Below, piece after piece: positions 25,577-38,132 of a stretch of DNA of 64,000 nucleotides. The notes below the pieces were generated by a model. It was not told the DNA's origin. It ran no database searches and worked only from the letters and a program-made list of their open reading frames with translations. The position numbers and the translations under genes were made by a program. How positions within the stretch are numbered: the stretch's first letter is position 1; every line of letters starts with the position of its first letter. Origin of the DNA: Acephala macrosclerotiorum (taxonomy: Eukaryota; Ascomycota; Leotiomycetes; Helotiales; Mollisiaceae). The stretch is taken from the NCBI GenBank assembly GCA_014904845.1, contig MU119422.1, forward strand, positions 1 through 64,000, given 5' to 3'.

Positions 25577-27867
25577 ATGGACCGCCCTCGCCACTCGAAC
25601 ATGCTTCACTACAGCAAACCCGCATCAGAATGGTCACAAGCTCTTCCAATCGGCAATGGCCGACTCGGCGCCATGGTGTATGGTCGAACAGGCACAGAAC
25701 TACTGCAGTTGAACGAAGACTCTGTTTGGTATGGAGGAAGACAAGAGAGGACACCGCGAGACGCGTTGAAGAATCTGCCTCGGCTCCGCAAGTTGATCCG
25801 TTCCGAAAAACATCGGGAGGCTGAAGACCTCATCAGAAAAGCATTCTTCGCAACACCACATAGCCAACGACATTACGAACCTCTGGGGACATTCACGATC
25901 GAGCTTGGGCACAAGGAGAAGGATGTGAAAGGCTACCGACGCGATCTGGACCTCGAGACGGCCATTACGAGTGTGCAATATGAGCTTGGAGGGGTTAAGT
26001 TCGAGCGCGAAGCTTTTGCAAGCTCGGAAGACAATAGCATTGCTTTGCAGCTGAATTCTTCGGAAGTGACGGAATGCGTTCTTCGATTGACTCGAGTCAG
26101 CGAGCGGGAATACGAGACGAACGAGTTTGTGGATTCGATCGAAGCAGGGAACGATGGCACAATTGTTATGCATGCCACTCCGGGTGGACGTGGTAGCAAT
26201 GCTCTGTGTTGTGTGGTAGCTGTTCGATGCCAGGATGATGGTACAGTGGAAAGAGTTGGCAACTGTCTCGTTGTGAAGTCCGCGAAGGCGATGGTGGTGG
26301 TTTCAGCCCAAACAACTTTCCGACATCGCGACGTTGAAGCAGTAGCATTTGAGGATGCGATGGAGGCCTTGGACAGGAAGGATCTGCGAGAAAGGCACAT
26401 TGAGAGCTACAGAAAGTTGTATTCTCGGATGCAGTTGGACCTTGGACCTGGCATGTCTGAATGTTCGACCAACGAACGGCTGCTCAGAACTCCAGATCCC
26501 AGCCTCATCGCTCTGTACCACAACTATGGCCGATACCTCCTCATATCATGCGGCGGACCCGGCCCGAAAGCTCTGCCCGCCACACTGCAAGGAATCTGGA
26601 ATCCATCTTTCCAGCCTGCCTGGGGAAGCAAGTTCACGATCAACATCAACACGCAGATGAACTACTGGCCAGCAAACATGTGCAACCTTGCCGAATGCGA
26701 AATGCCACTCTTCGACTTGTTGGAGAGAATGGCAGAACGTGGAAAGAAGACGGCGGAAGTCATGTATGGATGTCGAGGATGGTGTGCTCATCACAATACG
26801 GACATCTGGGCCGATACTGATCCTCAAGATCGGTGGATGCCAGCAACTGGTGAGTGTTCGTGCATAAGTAGGACATTTTCGCTGATTCAATCTCAGTATG
26901 GCCTCTAGGTGGAGCTTGGTTGTGCTACCATATATGGGAAAGCTACTTGTACAGTGGGGACGAGGACTTTCTGAAGAAAATGTACCCTGTTCTCAGAGGC
27001 TGCGTCGAATTTCTTGTGGATTTCCTCATTGAAGATAAATCTGGCAAATACCTTGTCACCAACCCCTCCCTCTCACCCGAAAACACCTTCATAGATGAAA
27101 ACGATGCACCTGGTGTTCTCTGCGAAGGCTCAACAATTGATATGCAGACCATCCAAGCCATATTTAGTGCATATATCGATGCCGTATCCGAGCTCAACAT
27201 TGAAGACACCCTACTTGCCACTGTCAAAGAATCTCTTGGGCGTCTCCTGCCAATGGCGATAGGCTCTTTCGGTCAACTCCAAGAATGGTGCCACGACTAT
27301 GCTGAACTCGAGCCCGGTCATCGACACACCTCCCACCTCTGGGCCCTCCACCCTGGCAACGCCATCTCCAAATCCAAAACACCCTCTCTCACCACCGCCG
27401 CTACTGTCGTTCTTCGTCGCCGAGCTGAAAATGGAAGTGGTCACACCGGTTGGAGCCGAGCATGGCTCATCAACTTGCATGCCAGACTTGGAGACACTGA
27501 AGGATGTCTTGGACACATTGGGAGATTGTTAAGAGACTCAACACTGCCGAATATGCTGGATAACCATCCTCCGTTTCAAATTGATGGGAATTTTGGGGGT
27601 TGTGCGGGGATTGTTGAGATGCTGGTTCAGAGCCATGATGGGTGTATTGAGTTACTCCCTGCTTGTCCGACATCTTGGTCTGTGGGCTCCATCAAGGGTG
27701 TTAGAGCAAGAGGCAGCATCGAGCTTGATTTCGAATGGAAAGGCGGTGTTATCAAAGAGCCTGTCATCGCTAAGTCTCTCCTCGGAAAGCCTAGTATCGT
27801 CAAGTTTCCAAACGGCAAGACAATTTCATTCGAGGGCAAGGGTATCCATTATATCTATTCAAAATAG
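25577..27867 (+). CDS. GH95 alpha-L-fucosidase, intracellular form
   Basis: Exons 25,577-26,849 and 26,897-27,867; the 47-bp intron (GTGAGT...CTGATTCAATCTCAG) joins PAT to VWPLGGAWLC. The 747-residue protein hydrolyses alpha-1,2-linked L-fucose, as on xyloglucan side chains. Family motifs run in order: N-terminal LPIGNGRLGAMVYG (about residues 24-37), LPATLQGIWN (about 333), TININTQMNYWPA with the paired active-site Asn (about 350-362), SLSPENTF with the candidate catalytic Glu (about 487) and FQIDGNFGG with the base-activating Asp (about 653). There is no signal peptide, so it should act in the cytosol on imported oligosaccharides. A second ATG at 25,601 is an alternative start. Its stop lies only 2 bp from the stop of the convergent GH1 gene. 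Confidence 0.92.
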
Positions 27868-27869
27868 AA

Positions 27870-29379
27870 TCAAGCCTCTTTCACCATCTGCTTGAACATG
27901 TCTTTAATAACATACGCCGACTTCTTCGGATATCTCTTTTTCTCCTCACTCTCAAAATCAATAAACGTCACCCCAAACCGATCTGTATACCCCGCCGCCC
28001 ACTCCCAATTATCCGTGAACGTCCAAGCAAAATAACTCCGAATATCAATACCATCCTCCTTTACCGCTCTCCCAATAGCTTCCAGGTACCCATTGAAGAA
28101 TTCTTGTCGAAATTTATCATCCAGGACTTGTTCGGTTGGAGCAGTCTCTCCTTTCGCTGTGGTTCCATTTTCGGTAATGTATATCGACACACCGTACCTC
28201 TTCCAGATCCAATTCAGCAATTTCCTAAACCCCCAAGGTGTGGTGCGAAGCCAGTATGTATCAGATTCCGGGCCTCTGCTCACTCCCTTACTATTCGTAT
28301 CCAATTTCTCCACATTCCCACTATGATCATCCAGCTCAGGTGGCGTATCTTTATGCTTGATGTAAAAAGTGGTATAACTGTTCATACCATAGAAATCCGA
28401 ACTCCCCAACACCAACTTCTTCTCCTCGTCCGTAAAGTACGGAAGACGATCCCCAAGCTGTGCACGCATACTAGCGGGATAGTCACCGGCTTTGTGAACT
28501 GGATCCGCATACCACGCAATCTCAAATTCCCTCGCTCTCTCCGCAGCCTCCACATCTTTCGGATCATCTTCATCCCACGGCTCAGAATAATTCCCATGCA
28601 ACGTTATCCCAATCATTCCCCCTTGCTCCTTCTGAAATTTCTCCCTGTAAAGTTTAACGGCATAAGCATGCGATATTAACTCCGTATGTCCAACGATGAA
28701 AGGTTCAGTGCTAGAATCTCCTTCGGAGTTGAGGGCGCGGTTTGAGGAGCGGGCTGGGGCGTGGACCCCGGCTGCGTAGCCTGCGAGGGTGTAGACTCCG
28801 GGTTCGTTGTAGGTTATCCAGTGTTTTACTCTGTTTCCGAATCTTTCGAAGCAAACGCCTGCATAACGCACGAAATCCGGGGTGTATTTTTCTTTGTGTA
28901 ACATTCCGCCGTAGCGATCTTCGAGCGCTTGGGGTGTGTCCCAGTGGAATAGGGTGACGAAGGGTGTGATGTTGTTTGCGAGGAGTTCATCGATTAGGTT
29001 TGAGTAGTATTGGATGCCGGCTTCGTTGACGGGATCGTTAGCGCCGCCGAGGGGGATGATTCGGGTCCAGGAGAGGGAGAAGCGGTAGCCGGTAACGCCG
29101 TAGGATTTCAAAAGGGCCACGTCTTCTTTGGTTTTGTAGTAGGAGAGTACGGCGTCGTTCGGGGTGCTGGCGTCCTTTACTTTGCCGGGTGTGTGGGCGA
29201 AGCGGTCCCAGATTGATTCGCCTTTGCCGTCTGCGTTCCAGCCGCCTAGGAAGTGTTAGATCTCGGGATGGGAAGGAAGGGAGGGAAGAACCTTCGACCT
29301 GTGTTGCTGCTGTGGCATAACCCCAGTAGAAGTCTTTTCGAAGGACTCCTTTCAGGTCTTTGAACTTTTCTTGGTCCAT
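27870..29379 (-). CDS. GH1 beta-glucosidase, intracellular
   Basis: Exon 1 is 29,292-29,379 and exon 2 is 27,870-29,245. The 46-bp intron has a non-standard GTTCTT donor and a TAACAC branch, and joins ATQVEG to GWNADGKGESIWDRF. The 487-residue product has the GH1 fold markers: N-terminal FYWGYATAATQVEG, acid/base Glu in WITYNEPG (about residue 177), nucleophile in YITENG (about 388) and the C-terminal WTFTDNWEWAAGY glycone-site motif. It hydrolyses beta-glucosides or cellobiose-like disaccharides. No secretion signal is seen, which matches the cytosolic GH1 class of filamentous fungi. It is tail to tail with the GH95 gene, so the transcripts must overlap in their 3' ends. Confidence 0.93.
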
Positions 29380-30006
29380 GTTGGAGACTTTTGGGTTGTC
29401 CGGCACGTCTTGAAAAATAATTAAAATTCGAGAGAAGCTGGAAAAGATGAATTGCAAGAAACTAAACAACAACGCGACTCAAAAAGTCAAGCTCTCCGAA
29501 ACCGCGATTCAAGCTCGTATCAGCTCACGCCGAGGGCTTGGATCCAAAACCATGGGCCCGCTATCCTGGACAAGTTCGGCTCGTGGACCGAATAGCCCTG
29601 ATGGATAATCTGGTCGAAGGGCTGGCGAGCATCCTTGGCTCTTAATTAGAGGAATTTCATGAGGAAAGGATGAAAGCACCGCATATGCAGGATAATAGCC
29701 TAAATGGGTGTCACGTGCATATTTACCCCGCGATTGCCCTTCATTCTTTGAGAGTGAGGGGAGACTTCTAGCATGTACCTAGGTAGATTCATGTTTGAGA
29801 GCAGGTGAGCAGTTTTTGAGTCAAGTAAAGAAGCTTTCTAGTCCTGTTTCGGGTTGCCGAAATTGGCCTAGAATTAAAGCCGGCCTTGCATAAGTTTTGC
29901 ATCGAAGACCCTCAATCAACGAAATAACTAACCTCAAATACTGATACTAGATTCCAGACACAATTTGAGAAACTTAAGTAGCAAGATTTTGAAGCGATCT
30001 GTGGAG
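29380..30006. other. Divergent intergenic region, GH1 / GDSL esterase
   Basis: Holds both promoters. No ORF of note and no clear box recognised. Confidence 0.5.
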
Positions 30007-31089
30007 ATGGTAGGCAATTCGGGCGGTTTAAAATAGATCAAGCTGACTTGAATCTAGGCTCCACTCGATCAGTTTGTATTATTTGGTCAGCTTCATCCTC
30101 AATTGATAAGGGATTGCTCTGACATGACCAGGTGATAGTATAACTGAAGGGTCAAGTACTCAACAAAGAGGATTTGCTTTAGCTGCGGAGCTGCAGGCAG
30201 GTGGGACTTCCCTCCTACGCGAGACTGAACACATTCGTTGACAGAATCTGAGCAGCATATGTGAGAAGATTGGATGTGATTAATCGAGGCTTCTCGTGAG
30301 TTCCTTTCCTGTATCGATTGATGAAAGGAGATATTGACAGGGTGTAGAGGCTACACTTCAGATCATGCTCTTGAAGTGATAGGCAAGGTACTTCCAACAC
30401 CAGAGCAAGCAAAAATAAAGTTCCTTGTAAGCTTCTTTCCTTCATCCTTTCTATTATCAAGAGACTTAGCGACCAACAGACAATCTGGTTTGGCGCCAAC
30501 GATGCGAACAAGAACCTAGAAATGGGACAATTCGTCCCAGCAGACCGCTTCAAGTCCAACCTAATAAACATCATTAACCACCCAGCAGTGAAAGCGCATT
30601 CTCTAAATATCATTCTTCTCACAACACCTCCATTTGAAGAGAATGTACTTGAGAAATTCCGGGATGACTGGGGATATACGGGAGAAGTGAGGAAAGCGGG
30701 AGATGCAGCTGAATATGCGGAGCTCGTGAGGGAGGTTGGGAAGGAAACGGATGTAAGCGTGCTGGATGTTTGGGGGTTGTTCATGGACAAGGCCGGGTGG
30801 AAAGTTGGGGACCCGCTGCCGGGTTCGAAGGCGTCGGGGAAGAGTGAGGTGCTTGCCGAGTTGCTTTATGATGGTAAGTATTTGCAAACTTGGGGATGAT
30901 ATGGTGCTGACTGTTGAAGGGCTGCATATAAGTCCTGCGGGCTATAAACTTGTTTTCGATGCTTTGATAGAGCTGCTCAAGGAGAAATGGCCGGATTACA
31001 GGCCGTACAAGATGCCTTTCGTGACCAAAGTGGCTTGGGAGATTGAGATGGGAGATCAAATGTGGGATGTCAAGAACGATTTAGCATGA
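30007..31089 (+). CDS. SGNH/GDSL hydrolase, isoamyl-acetate esterase type, seven exons
   Basis: Proposed exons: 30,007-30,009; 30,058-30,085; 30,132-30,200; 30,256-30,295; 30,348-30,426; 30,480-30,873; 30,920-31,089, giving 260 residues. All introns are 45-55 bp GT-AG. Spliced this way every family block appears in frame: LFGDSITEG (block I, catalytic Ser), RRLDVINRGFSGY (block II), FGANDA (block III) and DGLHISPAGY (block V, catalytic Asp and His). The first exon is just the ATG. The product is a cytosolic esterase related to yeast Iah1, hydrolysing short acyl esters. The exon structure is my reconstruction; the exon 3/4 acceptor (30,255 rather than 30,252) is the least certain. Confidence 0.85.
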
Positions 31090-31302
31090 AATTTCGAGAA
31101 GAAACTTAGAATGAGCGAGTATATTAGACTAGACTTTTTCTCCATACAGCACGATGAGATTAGACGTAAAATTCGCAGCTCCAGAAGATGAAGCGAAAGA
31201 CACCCATGTACACCCGTACATTACTGTGGATTAACACGCTGTGTCCTGCAATTATATATCAATCTGAACTCCTTAACACCCCTTCTGCTCATGATTAGCG
31301 AA
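31090..31302. other. Convergent 3' region, GDSL esterase / phosphate transporter
   Basis: 213 bp between stop codons. Nothing recognised. Confidence 0.5.
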
Positions 31303-33198
31303 TTATTTCTGTTTCCCAGTCACACCGACATCCTTCTCCTGCCATTCCTGAAAATCAACTACATCCGCATCCCTGTCTTTCGTCTCAGGAATCAAAAACC
31401 AAGTAATAATCGCACCACAAATATTACAAGCAAAGAAAATCCAAAGCACGTTCGCAAGACCAATGACTTTTGGTCCAGCAAGGTAGTTGAAGAGCAAGGC
31501 AGAAAGAATAGCGCCAAGCTTTCCGATGGCGGCTGACAAGCCGTGTGCGAAGCCTCGGACGCGGGAGGGGAAGACTTCGGCGGGGATGATGAATGTTGTT
31601 GCGTTAGGACCGAAGTTAAAGAAGAACTGTGATATTAGCATAAAAGAGTGAAGGGTGGAGGGGGGGCTTACTTGTGCAATAGCAAAGCAGACGAATTTTC
31701 CCGCAGTGCTGAGATGCGAATACCCACCCGCCAAAATAGCAAACATCAACGCACACATCAAAAACCCTTGGATCTGAATCCATCTCCTTCCAAGCAACTC
31801 AACAAAACCAATCGTGAAGAAATAACCTGGCACGTATCCAGCGACAGCGATGATCAAATTTCCGACAGCGTTCTTCATCAAGACATCGTATTCGGTTTTC
31901 CCGGTAGAGAAGCCGATGTCTACAAGTAGGACTGATTGATTTAAATTCGTTCCGTAAAATGCTATATCTAGTAGAAACCAGCAGGATGCGGTACCGATGA
32001 GGGTTTTTAGGTGGCGCCATTCGCTGAAGTAGACGAAGAAGGTGTCGAATTTTGCTTTTCGGGAGACCGGGGCAAGTTTTTCGAGGTCGACGGGGCCGGT
32101 GGGGTTTGAGGGGAGAGTCTTTACTGCGCCAGAATGGATTTCCGAGAATTTGTTGTTGAGAGTGTTGGTTTCTAGAGATGTGTCGGATTCCGGGGAAGCG
32201 GTGTGGTCACGTCGAAGACTGGCTGGTGAGGCTGGTGTGTTCAATTCTTGAGATTCGATGTACTTCTTTCCCTCCGGCATTCGCAGGCGAGGTATCAAGG
32301 TTGCGAACGCTGGAACGAGAGCGATTCCCATTTGGATCCTCCAGACAGCGTCGAGCTGGTTGTATTGAGCTTCATCCTTGATCGCTTTCCTGAAGCAACT
32401 GAGGATGATGATGGTAGCTACTGATCCGGTGAGAGTGCCCTAGATTGGCAGTTAGTACATTTATTGTCACAAGTTAGAATAGTACGTACCCATCCCTGGT
32501 TGGAAAAGATCCAAGCTAGGAGCCGACGTCGTGAATGAAGATGAGAACGTTCGGAAACGATGGAGGCAGACATCGGGTAATCTCCTCCAATGCCAACACC
32601 CATCAGCAACCTAAAGCAGAAGATCCAGATCATCTTGAGGGTCGGTGTCGGAATGCTGTTGGGAAGACTGATGACTAGGATTGTGCCGATGATGCAAATG
32701 ATGAGTTCCTTGCCGTAGACGAACTTTCTGCCAAATGCATCGCCAAGGAAACCGAAAGAGATTTGACCAATGATGTTGCCGATGTTGGAGGCAGCATTCA
32801 CAGCCCCTCGAAGAAGAGGAGGATATTTCCCGTTCCAATATCTCGAGAGATCAGTATGTCACATGTGAGTGGGGCAGCAACTTACTCATATTGCCAGATA
32901 GGTGACATGAGATTGATGATGAAGAGATCATATGAATCGAGGAAGAATCCAACACTGCACTTATTAGATTTTGAGGTTGAAAGTGGTAGAGGCACTTTAC
33001 CCTGTGATTGAATAAAGGGTGAGATCACCCCTGCTCATGAGGTGCCATTTCGAAAGCTTCCTTTCGGCAGCCTTCTTCTCATATTCAACCTGTAGAAAGG
33101 ATTAGAGAGTGCAGGAAGCAGACAGTATAGGAGAGTACCAATGATATAGGATTGCCATCCGAATCTGTGCGCGAGTATGCTTCTTCTTCCCAACGCAT
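31303..33198 (-). CDS. High-affinity phosphate:H+ symporter, PHO84 type
   Basis: Six exons: 33,139-33,198; 33,001-33,089; 32,886-32,954; 32,490-32,841; 31,672-32,439; 31,303-31,626, separated by 44-50-bp introns, encode 553 residues. Hallmarks in order are [23 protein letters not shown] in helix 1, [29 protein letters not shown], a hydrophilic central loop of about 90 residues, [17 protein letters not shown] and [20 protein letters not shown] in helix 8-9. These are diagnostic of the phosphate:H+ symporter family. It imports inorganic phosphate at the plasma membrane. The start at 33,198 ([12 protein letters not shown]...) is the nearest in-frame ATG that splices correctly; the family N-terminus varies. 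Confidence 0.92.
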
Positions 33199-34356
33199 CT
33201 TTGGGGTTTGGAGAAAGTCTTGTGGTAACGGAGTAAAAGAGTAGACGATGATGTCGTAGACAGGTAATTGATTGGTAGAATGTGTAATATAGTGATAGAA
33301 TGCAATGCACTAGTGTGACATTTGATTTGATGTGCCTATCTGGAGTCCCCATACTGGAGACACTCTTCACTTGATATACAAAACTATAACATTTGCATCG
33401 GGAGGTACCTCCGCAACCATCACGACGAAAAACGCCCAAAGCTGGACCAATACATTGAGACAAAGAAGGAACGTGCGGAAGAGACTGGAGCCCCATCAAT
33501 TGAATATTGAAGATCTCGAGATAAATTGTTGAAGAAAAGTGTGGGATGTTGACTTTCGGTTCCTTTGTCATGCCACCTCGGGTATCCTGTCCACCTCGAA
33601 GTCGAGGCTCACCGATTCAAGCTGCAAGTTTGCAAATATCTTGAAAATGGGAAAACGAAATATGGCCATGAATGTGTATTGGAGAGTTCGTGGGGCAGAT
33701 GATAGGGTTTTAGGAGGCCGCCGTTGCACCTCTCACGCCCCAACTCACGGATGAACGATGGGACCGTGAACAGCGGGAAAGATTCTGTCTCCTCGAAGAA
33801 TAAACATCGCGAAAATGACGTAGAGTTCAAAATGAAGCGTGACTATTTACCTTCACGCTGTACTGTATGATGATTCGAAACGTGTTGCTCTTTCTCGCCC
33901 CGTCCCCACATCCAGCAGCATACGGTCCGGAGAACGGCTCAAACTCGAAAGCGCAGAGGTATTGGACTATGCTAGCCTCAAGGTATCCTTTGGAAATGAA
34001 AGATACTGCGTTACCGGGGATACTGTGGGTTGAGTTAGAGCCTTCTGCACGCTGAAAGTCGTAAGCTCACAAGTCGCCGTTCGCCCGGACAGTTGAGTTG
34101 AGGATCCCAAGCTTCCTGAAATGTATGGCACGAAAAAACTTTTGCATATGAAGCAGATACTGTTGGAGTCAGTCCCACAGCAAATAGATGAAAAGGAGAC
34201 AAAGTGAAGCTAGAGTGGGAGGTGGGGGTTTTGGAGCTCAGAGCGGGGCAATTCAGGCTAACCGAGAGAAGCTCCAGACCTTGTTGATCATGACCAACCT
34301 CATCACTTCTCCCACCTCTGCCATCATGCCTCACTCTCCTCAACCACGCATTCAAG
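33199..34356. other. Divergent intergenic region, phosphate transporter / M20 peptidase
   Basis: 1.16 kb with scattered short frames but no gene I can support. On the transporter strand there is a CACGTT (reverse of AACGTG near 33,880), a weak match to the Pho4/NUC-1 type site. Evidence for regulation is thin. Confidence 0.4.
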
Positions 34357-36199
34357 ATGCAATTGAAGTCGCAGAACTACACTCTCCTTCGTCAGGGTGA
34401 AGCTGACGATCTGCCGCTGGCTGCAGGACGTCGACGATGGAACCGAAGACCGATTTGGCAGTGGGTCGTTCCAGGACTCTTGGCCGTCACTGTGGTACTT
34501 GCTCTGGGGATTACGAGAGCTACGCTTGGTGAAAAGGATCTGAAGTGGGATTATGATTCCAATCTGCCAGCGTGTCCGCAATACCCAGCGCTGAAGGCTG
34601 CATCGAGCGATCGAGAGAAGTTGGAGAAGGAGGTGAAGGATGCAATCAATAGCGACGAGTTCTTCGAAAAGAGCTTGAAGAATATGCAAGGAGCTGTCCA
34701 GATTCCGACCGAAAGCTTCGACGACATGGGACCGGTTGGAAATGATACGAGATTCGATATCTTCAAGGACTTTCATAAGTTCTTGGAGAAATCGTTCCCT
34801 CTAGTGCAAGCAATCTCCAGCATATGCTAGGGCGTGAGCTGACTGAAATAGGTTTTCGAAGCTGGAATTCACCCCAGTCAACACATATGGCATTCTGCTC
34901 GAATGGAAGGGAAGGGATGCATCTTTGAAGCCGTACCTATTCATGGGCCACCAGGACGTCGTTCCAGTCCCAAAAGTGACCGAATCGCGATGGAAATACC
35001 CTCCATACTCGGCGCACTATGATGGTAGATTCGTATGGGGCCGTGGTGCGTCCGACTGCAAAAACGTCGTGATTGGTGTCCTCGAAGCTTTCGAAACGCT
35101 ACTCGAGAAGGACTTCATACCAGAGAGGACCATCCTGGCTGGATTCGGTTTCGATGAAGAGATCAGCGGGCCTCAGGGTGCTCAGTTCATTGCACGACAT
35201 CTCGAAGAAACGAAAGGAAAAGGCTCCATTGATCTAATAATTGATGAAGGCGGACTCGGTATCAAGGAGCTGGATGGAGCGACTTTTGCACTTCCTGGAC
35301 TAGGTGAGAAGGGATATTTTGATGCCAGAATCACGGTTGAGACAGCCGGAGGTCATTCTTCCGTCCCACCAGACCATACAGGGATTGGAATATTGTCTCA
35401 GATTGTCTCAGCCATTGAGGCAAACCCATACGAGCCAGACCTTACTCCAATCAATCGTACGTACCTGACCCTGAAGGTGAAGCTCAACTGACATCGAATA
35501 GCATACTACACAACTCTGCAATGCACCGCCGAATACAGTCCGGACATGGATTCTTGGCTCCGCAAGACGATCCAGAAGGCACTCAGCAGCAAGAAGGCTG
35601 CAAAAACTGTTGCAGACTACATTGCATCTAAGGACATCAGCCAACGCTATCTCATGCAAACCTCGCAAGCTACGGATCTCGTCTCTGGTGGTGTCAAGAT
35701 CAACGCTCTTCCAGAAAAAGTCTATGCCGTCGTCAACCACCGAATTGCAGTCGAAAGCCGAATCAAAGATGTGCAAGCGAATCTGAAATTAGTTATAGAG
35801 TCTAAGATCCTCCCGAAATTCTCCTTGTCTCTGGACGCATGGGGTGAGGTCTCTGGAAACACGTCGGCATCGTCAGTGGGTCAAATAATTCTCGAGAACT
35901 TCGATGAACCACTTGAGCCCTCACCAGTTTCTCCTTTTGATACCGACGCGTACAAGGTCTTCACTGGTACCATCAAGCAAGTGATGGGTGAAGATGTGAT
36001 TGTGGCTCCTAGCTTGATGACTGGGAATACGGACACCAAGTTCTACTGGAATCTGAGCAAGAATATCTACAGATTTGCGCCTGTGAGAGATGGTGGAAGA
36101 GAGAATGCACACACAGTTGACGAGAGGATCGGAATGAAGGAGCATGTTGAGGGTGTCAGGTTCTATGCTCAGCTGATCTTGAACAGCGACAGATCATGA
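34357..36199 (+). CDS. Membrane-anchored M20 peptidase, Gly-X carboxypeptidase (CPS1-like)
   Basis: Exons 34,357-34,805; 34,852-35,456; 35,502-36,199 encode 583 residues. The first intron is a GC-AG intron: only the donor GT|GCAAGC keeps the frame (FPLV|FSKLEF) and a CTGAC branch lies before the TAG acceptor. The N-terminus has a basic cytosolic stretch, then one hydrophobic helix (about residues 32-50), giving a type II membrane anchor as in vacuolar carboxypeptidase S. Metal-site motifs: GHQDVVPVP (about 183), GRGASDCKN, the EE in FDEEISGPQGA, DEGG and the C-terminal NAHTVDERI. It releases C-terminal residues from small peptides in the vacuole, using two zinc ions. Confidence 0.9.
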
Positions 36200-36617
36200 G
36201 CTTGGAAGAGAGGCGATGAAAGCGAGAGGTACGATGATAGGGTCGACAACATTTGGATATGATGACCAAAGGCGCATCGATTTCTAGAACACGAAGCAAA
36301 CGAGTCCACTAAGAAGTTAGATAACCTTACTCGGCTATATCTCACATCAACGCAACTGGATTTTGACGAAAATATATCAGTCAATATCTAACAGGAGGAC
36401 ATCATCTTCACTTTGCAGCTTGCAGCTTGTAAGTGCAACACCACAACGTTATGATAAGAGCCCGCCGCGACAGATGTATACACCAAGTGGTAGCCAGTTC
36501 ACAGCAAGCATGTTCTGCACTTTTGTACTGATTTTGTTTTCGCATTCCGTTCAGTTGTTCACTAAATTACTACCTGCTTTTTTGGTTCCGTACAATCCAT
36601 TACTCCACCGGAAAACT
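36200..36617. other. Intergenic
   Basis: Downstream of the M20 gene. Nothing recognised. Confidence 0.4.
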
Positions 36618-37535
36618 TCAACTCAATTCCAAGGTCCACAACGTCTCGCCCAATCGTTTGCCCAAAGTCTCATCTGCTTTGGGTGGCCTGGAGGGCAGAA
36701 GGCTGCGGGGCTCAGGGATTGGAGACGAAAGCCTTACAACGGGGTATAGGCGAGCTTGGCTGAGTCTACGACCCTTCAACGCTGGCGGTGAGCGATGGGA
36801 GCCACGGGACGAGGTCCGCCAGGTTCGATCTAGGCGTTGCTCAACTTCTCGTTGGCGTAGCTGATGTGGAGTGCCTTCGGTATCGGCATCATATCCTTCC
36901 ACGGATCCTGCCACAGAGCCGGCCAACTCTTCCAAGTCGAACTCGCCACCGATGCCTGTGAGCGAACGGCCGACCTTGCTCATGAATTGTTGGGTGGGTG
37001 GAGGTTGTACTTATGGTGGAAGCTCGGACAGACCACGGATAATATATGTTGATTGCGAGGATGGAGGAAGTGGTACAAATTCAGCGTGCGCTGGGGGAGT
37101 CGAGACGCAGCGATGAATGCATCCAGCAACTCTTGAACTACTAATCTGTCAGCGGGAGGGGAGGTATGTTCAGATCCAGGGTACCTACGCTCATGTCGGG
37201 CTTGTGCGTCCGCGGCAGTATGGTCCTCTAGAGCCTGTTCACCTGGGCGAATTTCCACGCGCTTCTTTGGCCTCTTGCTCTCTTCCTCGTTATGGTTCCC
37301 CTCCCTCTTTCGCTTGTTGCTTTGAATGGGCCTGGTAAGGAACCCGGCTCATGGTGAAGGAGATCTGGAGGTTGGTCTAACGTAAGTTGGAATTGATCTT
37401 GGTCAACGAGGTACCGAGTGCTCAGAACTGCGTTCTCGAGCGCGTACGCCTTCGTGCGACGGGGTTCTCAGAGGAACAGGTGGTGGAACGAACGGGGGAT
37501 AAGATCTTGCTGTTGTATCACTCGCTGCGGTGCAT
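36618..37535 (-). pseudogene. Decayed unrecognised gene with basic nuclear-localisation-like segment
   Basis: One minus-strand frame, opening after a probable acceptor (CTAAC...GCGCAG, about 37,536), runs through a Pro/Ser-rich segment, then two in-frame TGA codons (37,403-37,405 and 37,349-37,351), and continues with KRKREGNHNEEESKRPKKR and a helical stretch LVVQELLDAFIAAS. A frame change near 36,980 leads to a further Arg/Ser-rich open stretch ending at 36,618. Both TGA codons could derive from CGA by C-to-T change. The basic clusters resemble a bipartite nuclear signal. No domain recognised. It may instead be several exons; I favour decay. Confidence 0.4.
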
Positions 37536-38132
37536 CTGCGCAAAAGTTAGCCTCCGCACCTCCAATTCGCAAGAAGATCAGGAACAACAACTTATAGCAT
37601 TCGCTTCGACCTCTACCCGTCGGTCATGTTGAAGACAATCGACTGGCCGCACTCGAAGGCATCCGTACCAGATGCGGCGTGTTTATCTCCAAACCAGAAG
37701 TGAACGTGGGCCAAGCCTTTATCTTTGACAACATCAACAAAAAAAAATGTGACCACCGACATCAACGAAGATGGACAACGGCCACATTCGCATTCCGCCT
37801 GCGCAGAAGCCTGGCTGGGGATCAATTAGTCCTCGTAGAAGAAACACGATCAGATGACAGTATTTCTCCCCTTTGCGCCACCGAAGTGCGACATGAGCAT
37901 GCAGTTCTCAGCAGCGTCCCGTTTAATCTTGTTCTCTTCTGCAAATCTGGTAGTTTACTTTCGTTGCGAGTGATGCAGGGTCGCCATGGTGTTTCTGTGT
38001 CGAGAGTCGTTATGAGCCTCGAGGCTTACCAGGATCTCGCGAACGGCATGTTCATTATTGATGTTCATTGTGAAAGAGTTCGAGGTTGGCGACACCTCGG
38101 CTTTCACTTTCGAAACCCCGACTGTTTCGTCA
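37536..38132 (-). pseudogene. Possible decayed gene downstream of an array-type promoter element
   Basis: A short frame starting MNINNEHAVREIL (ATG near 38,067) lies about 80 bp from an array promoter element and is followed by a GTAAGC donor. No convincing continuation was found. A long open frame exists on the opposite strand (37,679-38,176), but it overlaps the promoter element and shows no known motif. Treated as a remnant. Confidence 0.3.

Noticed and set aside
33035..33571. 178-codon minus-strand frame upstream of the phosphate transporter
   Set aside because: It overlaps exons 1 and 2 of the transporter in another frame and lacks any motif.
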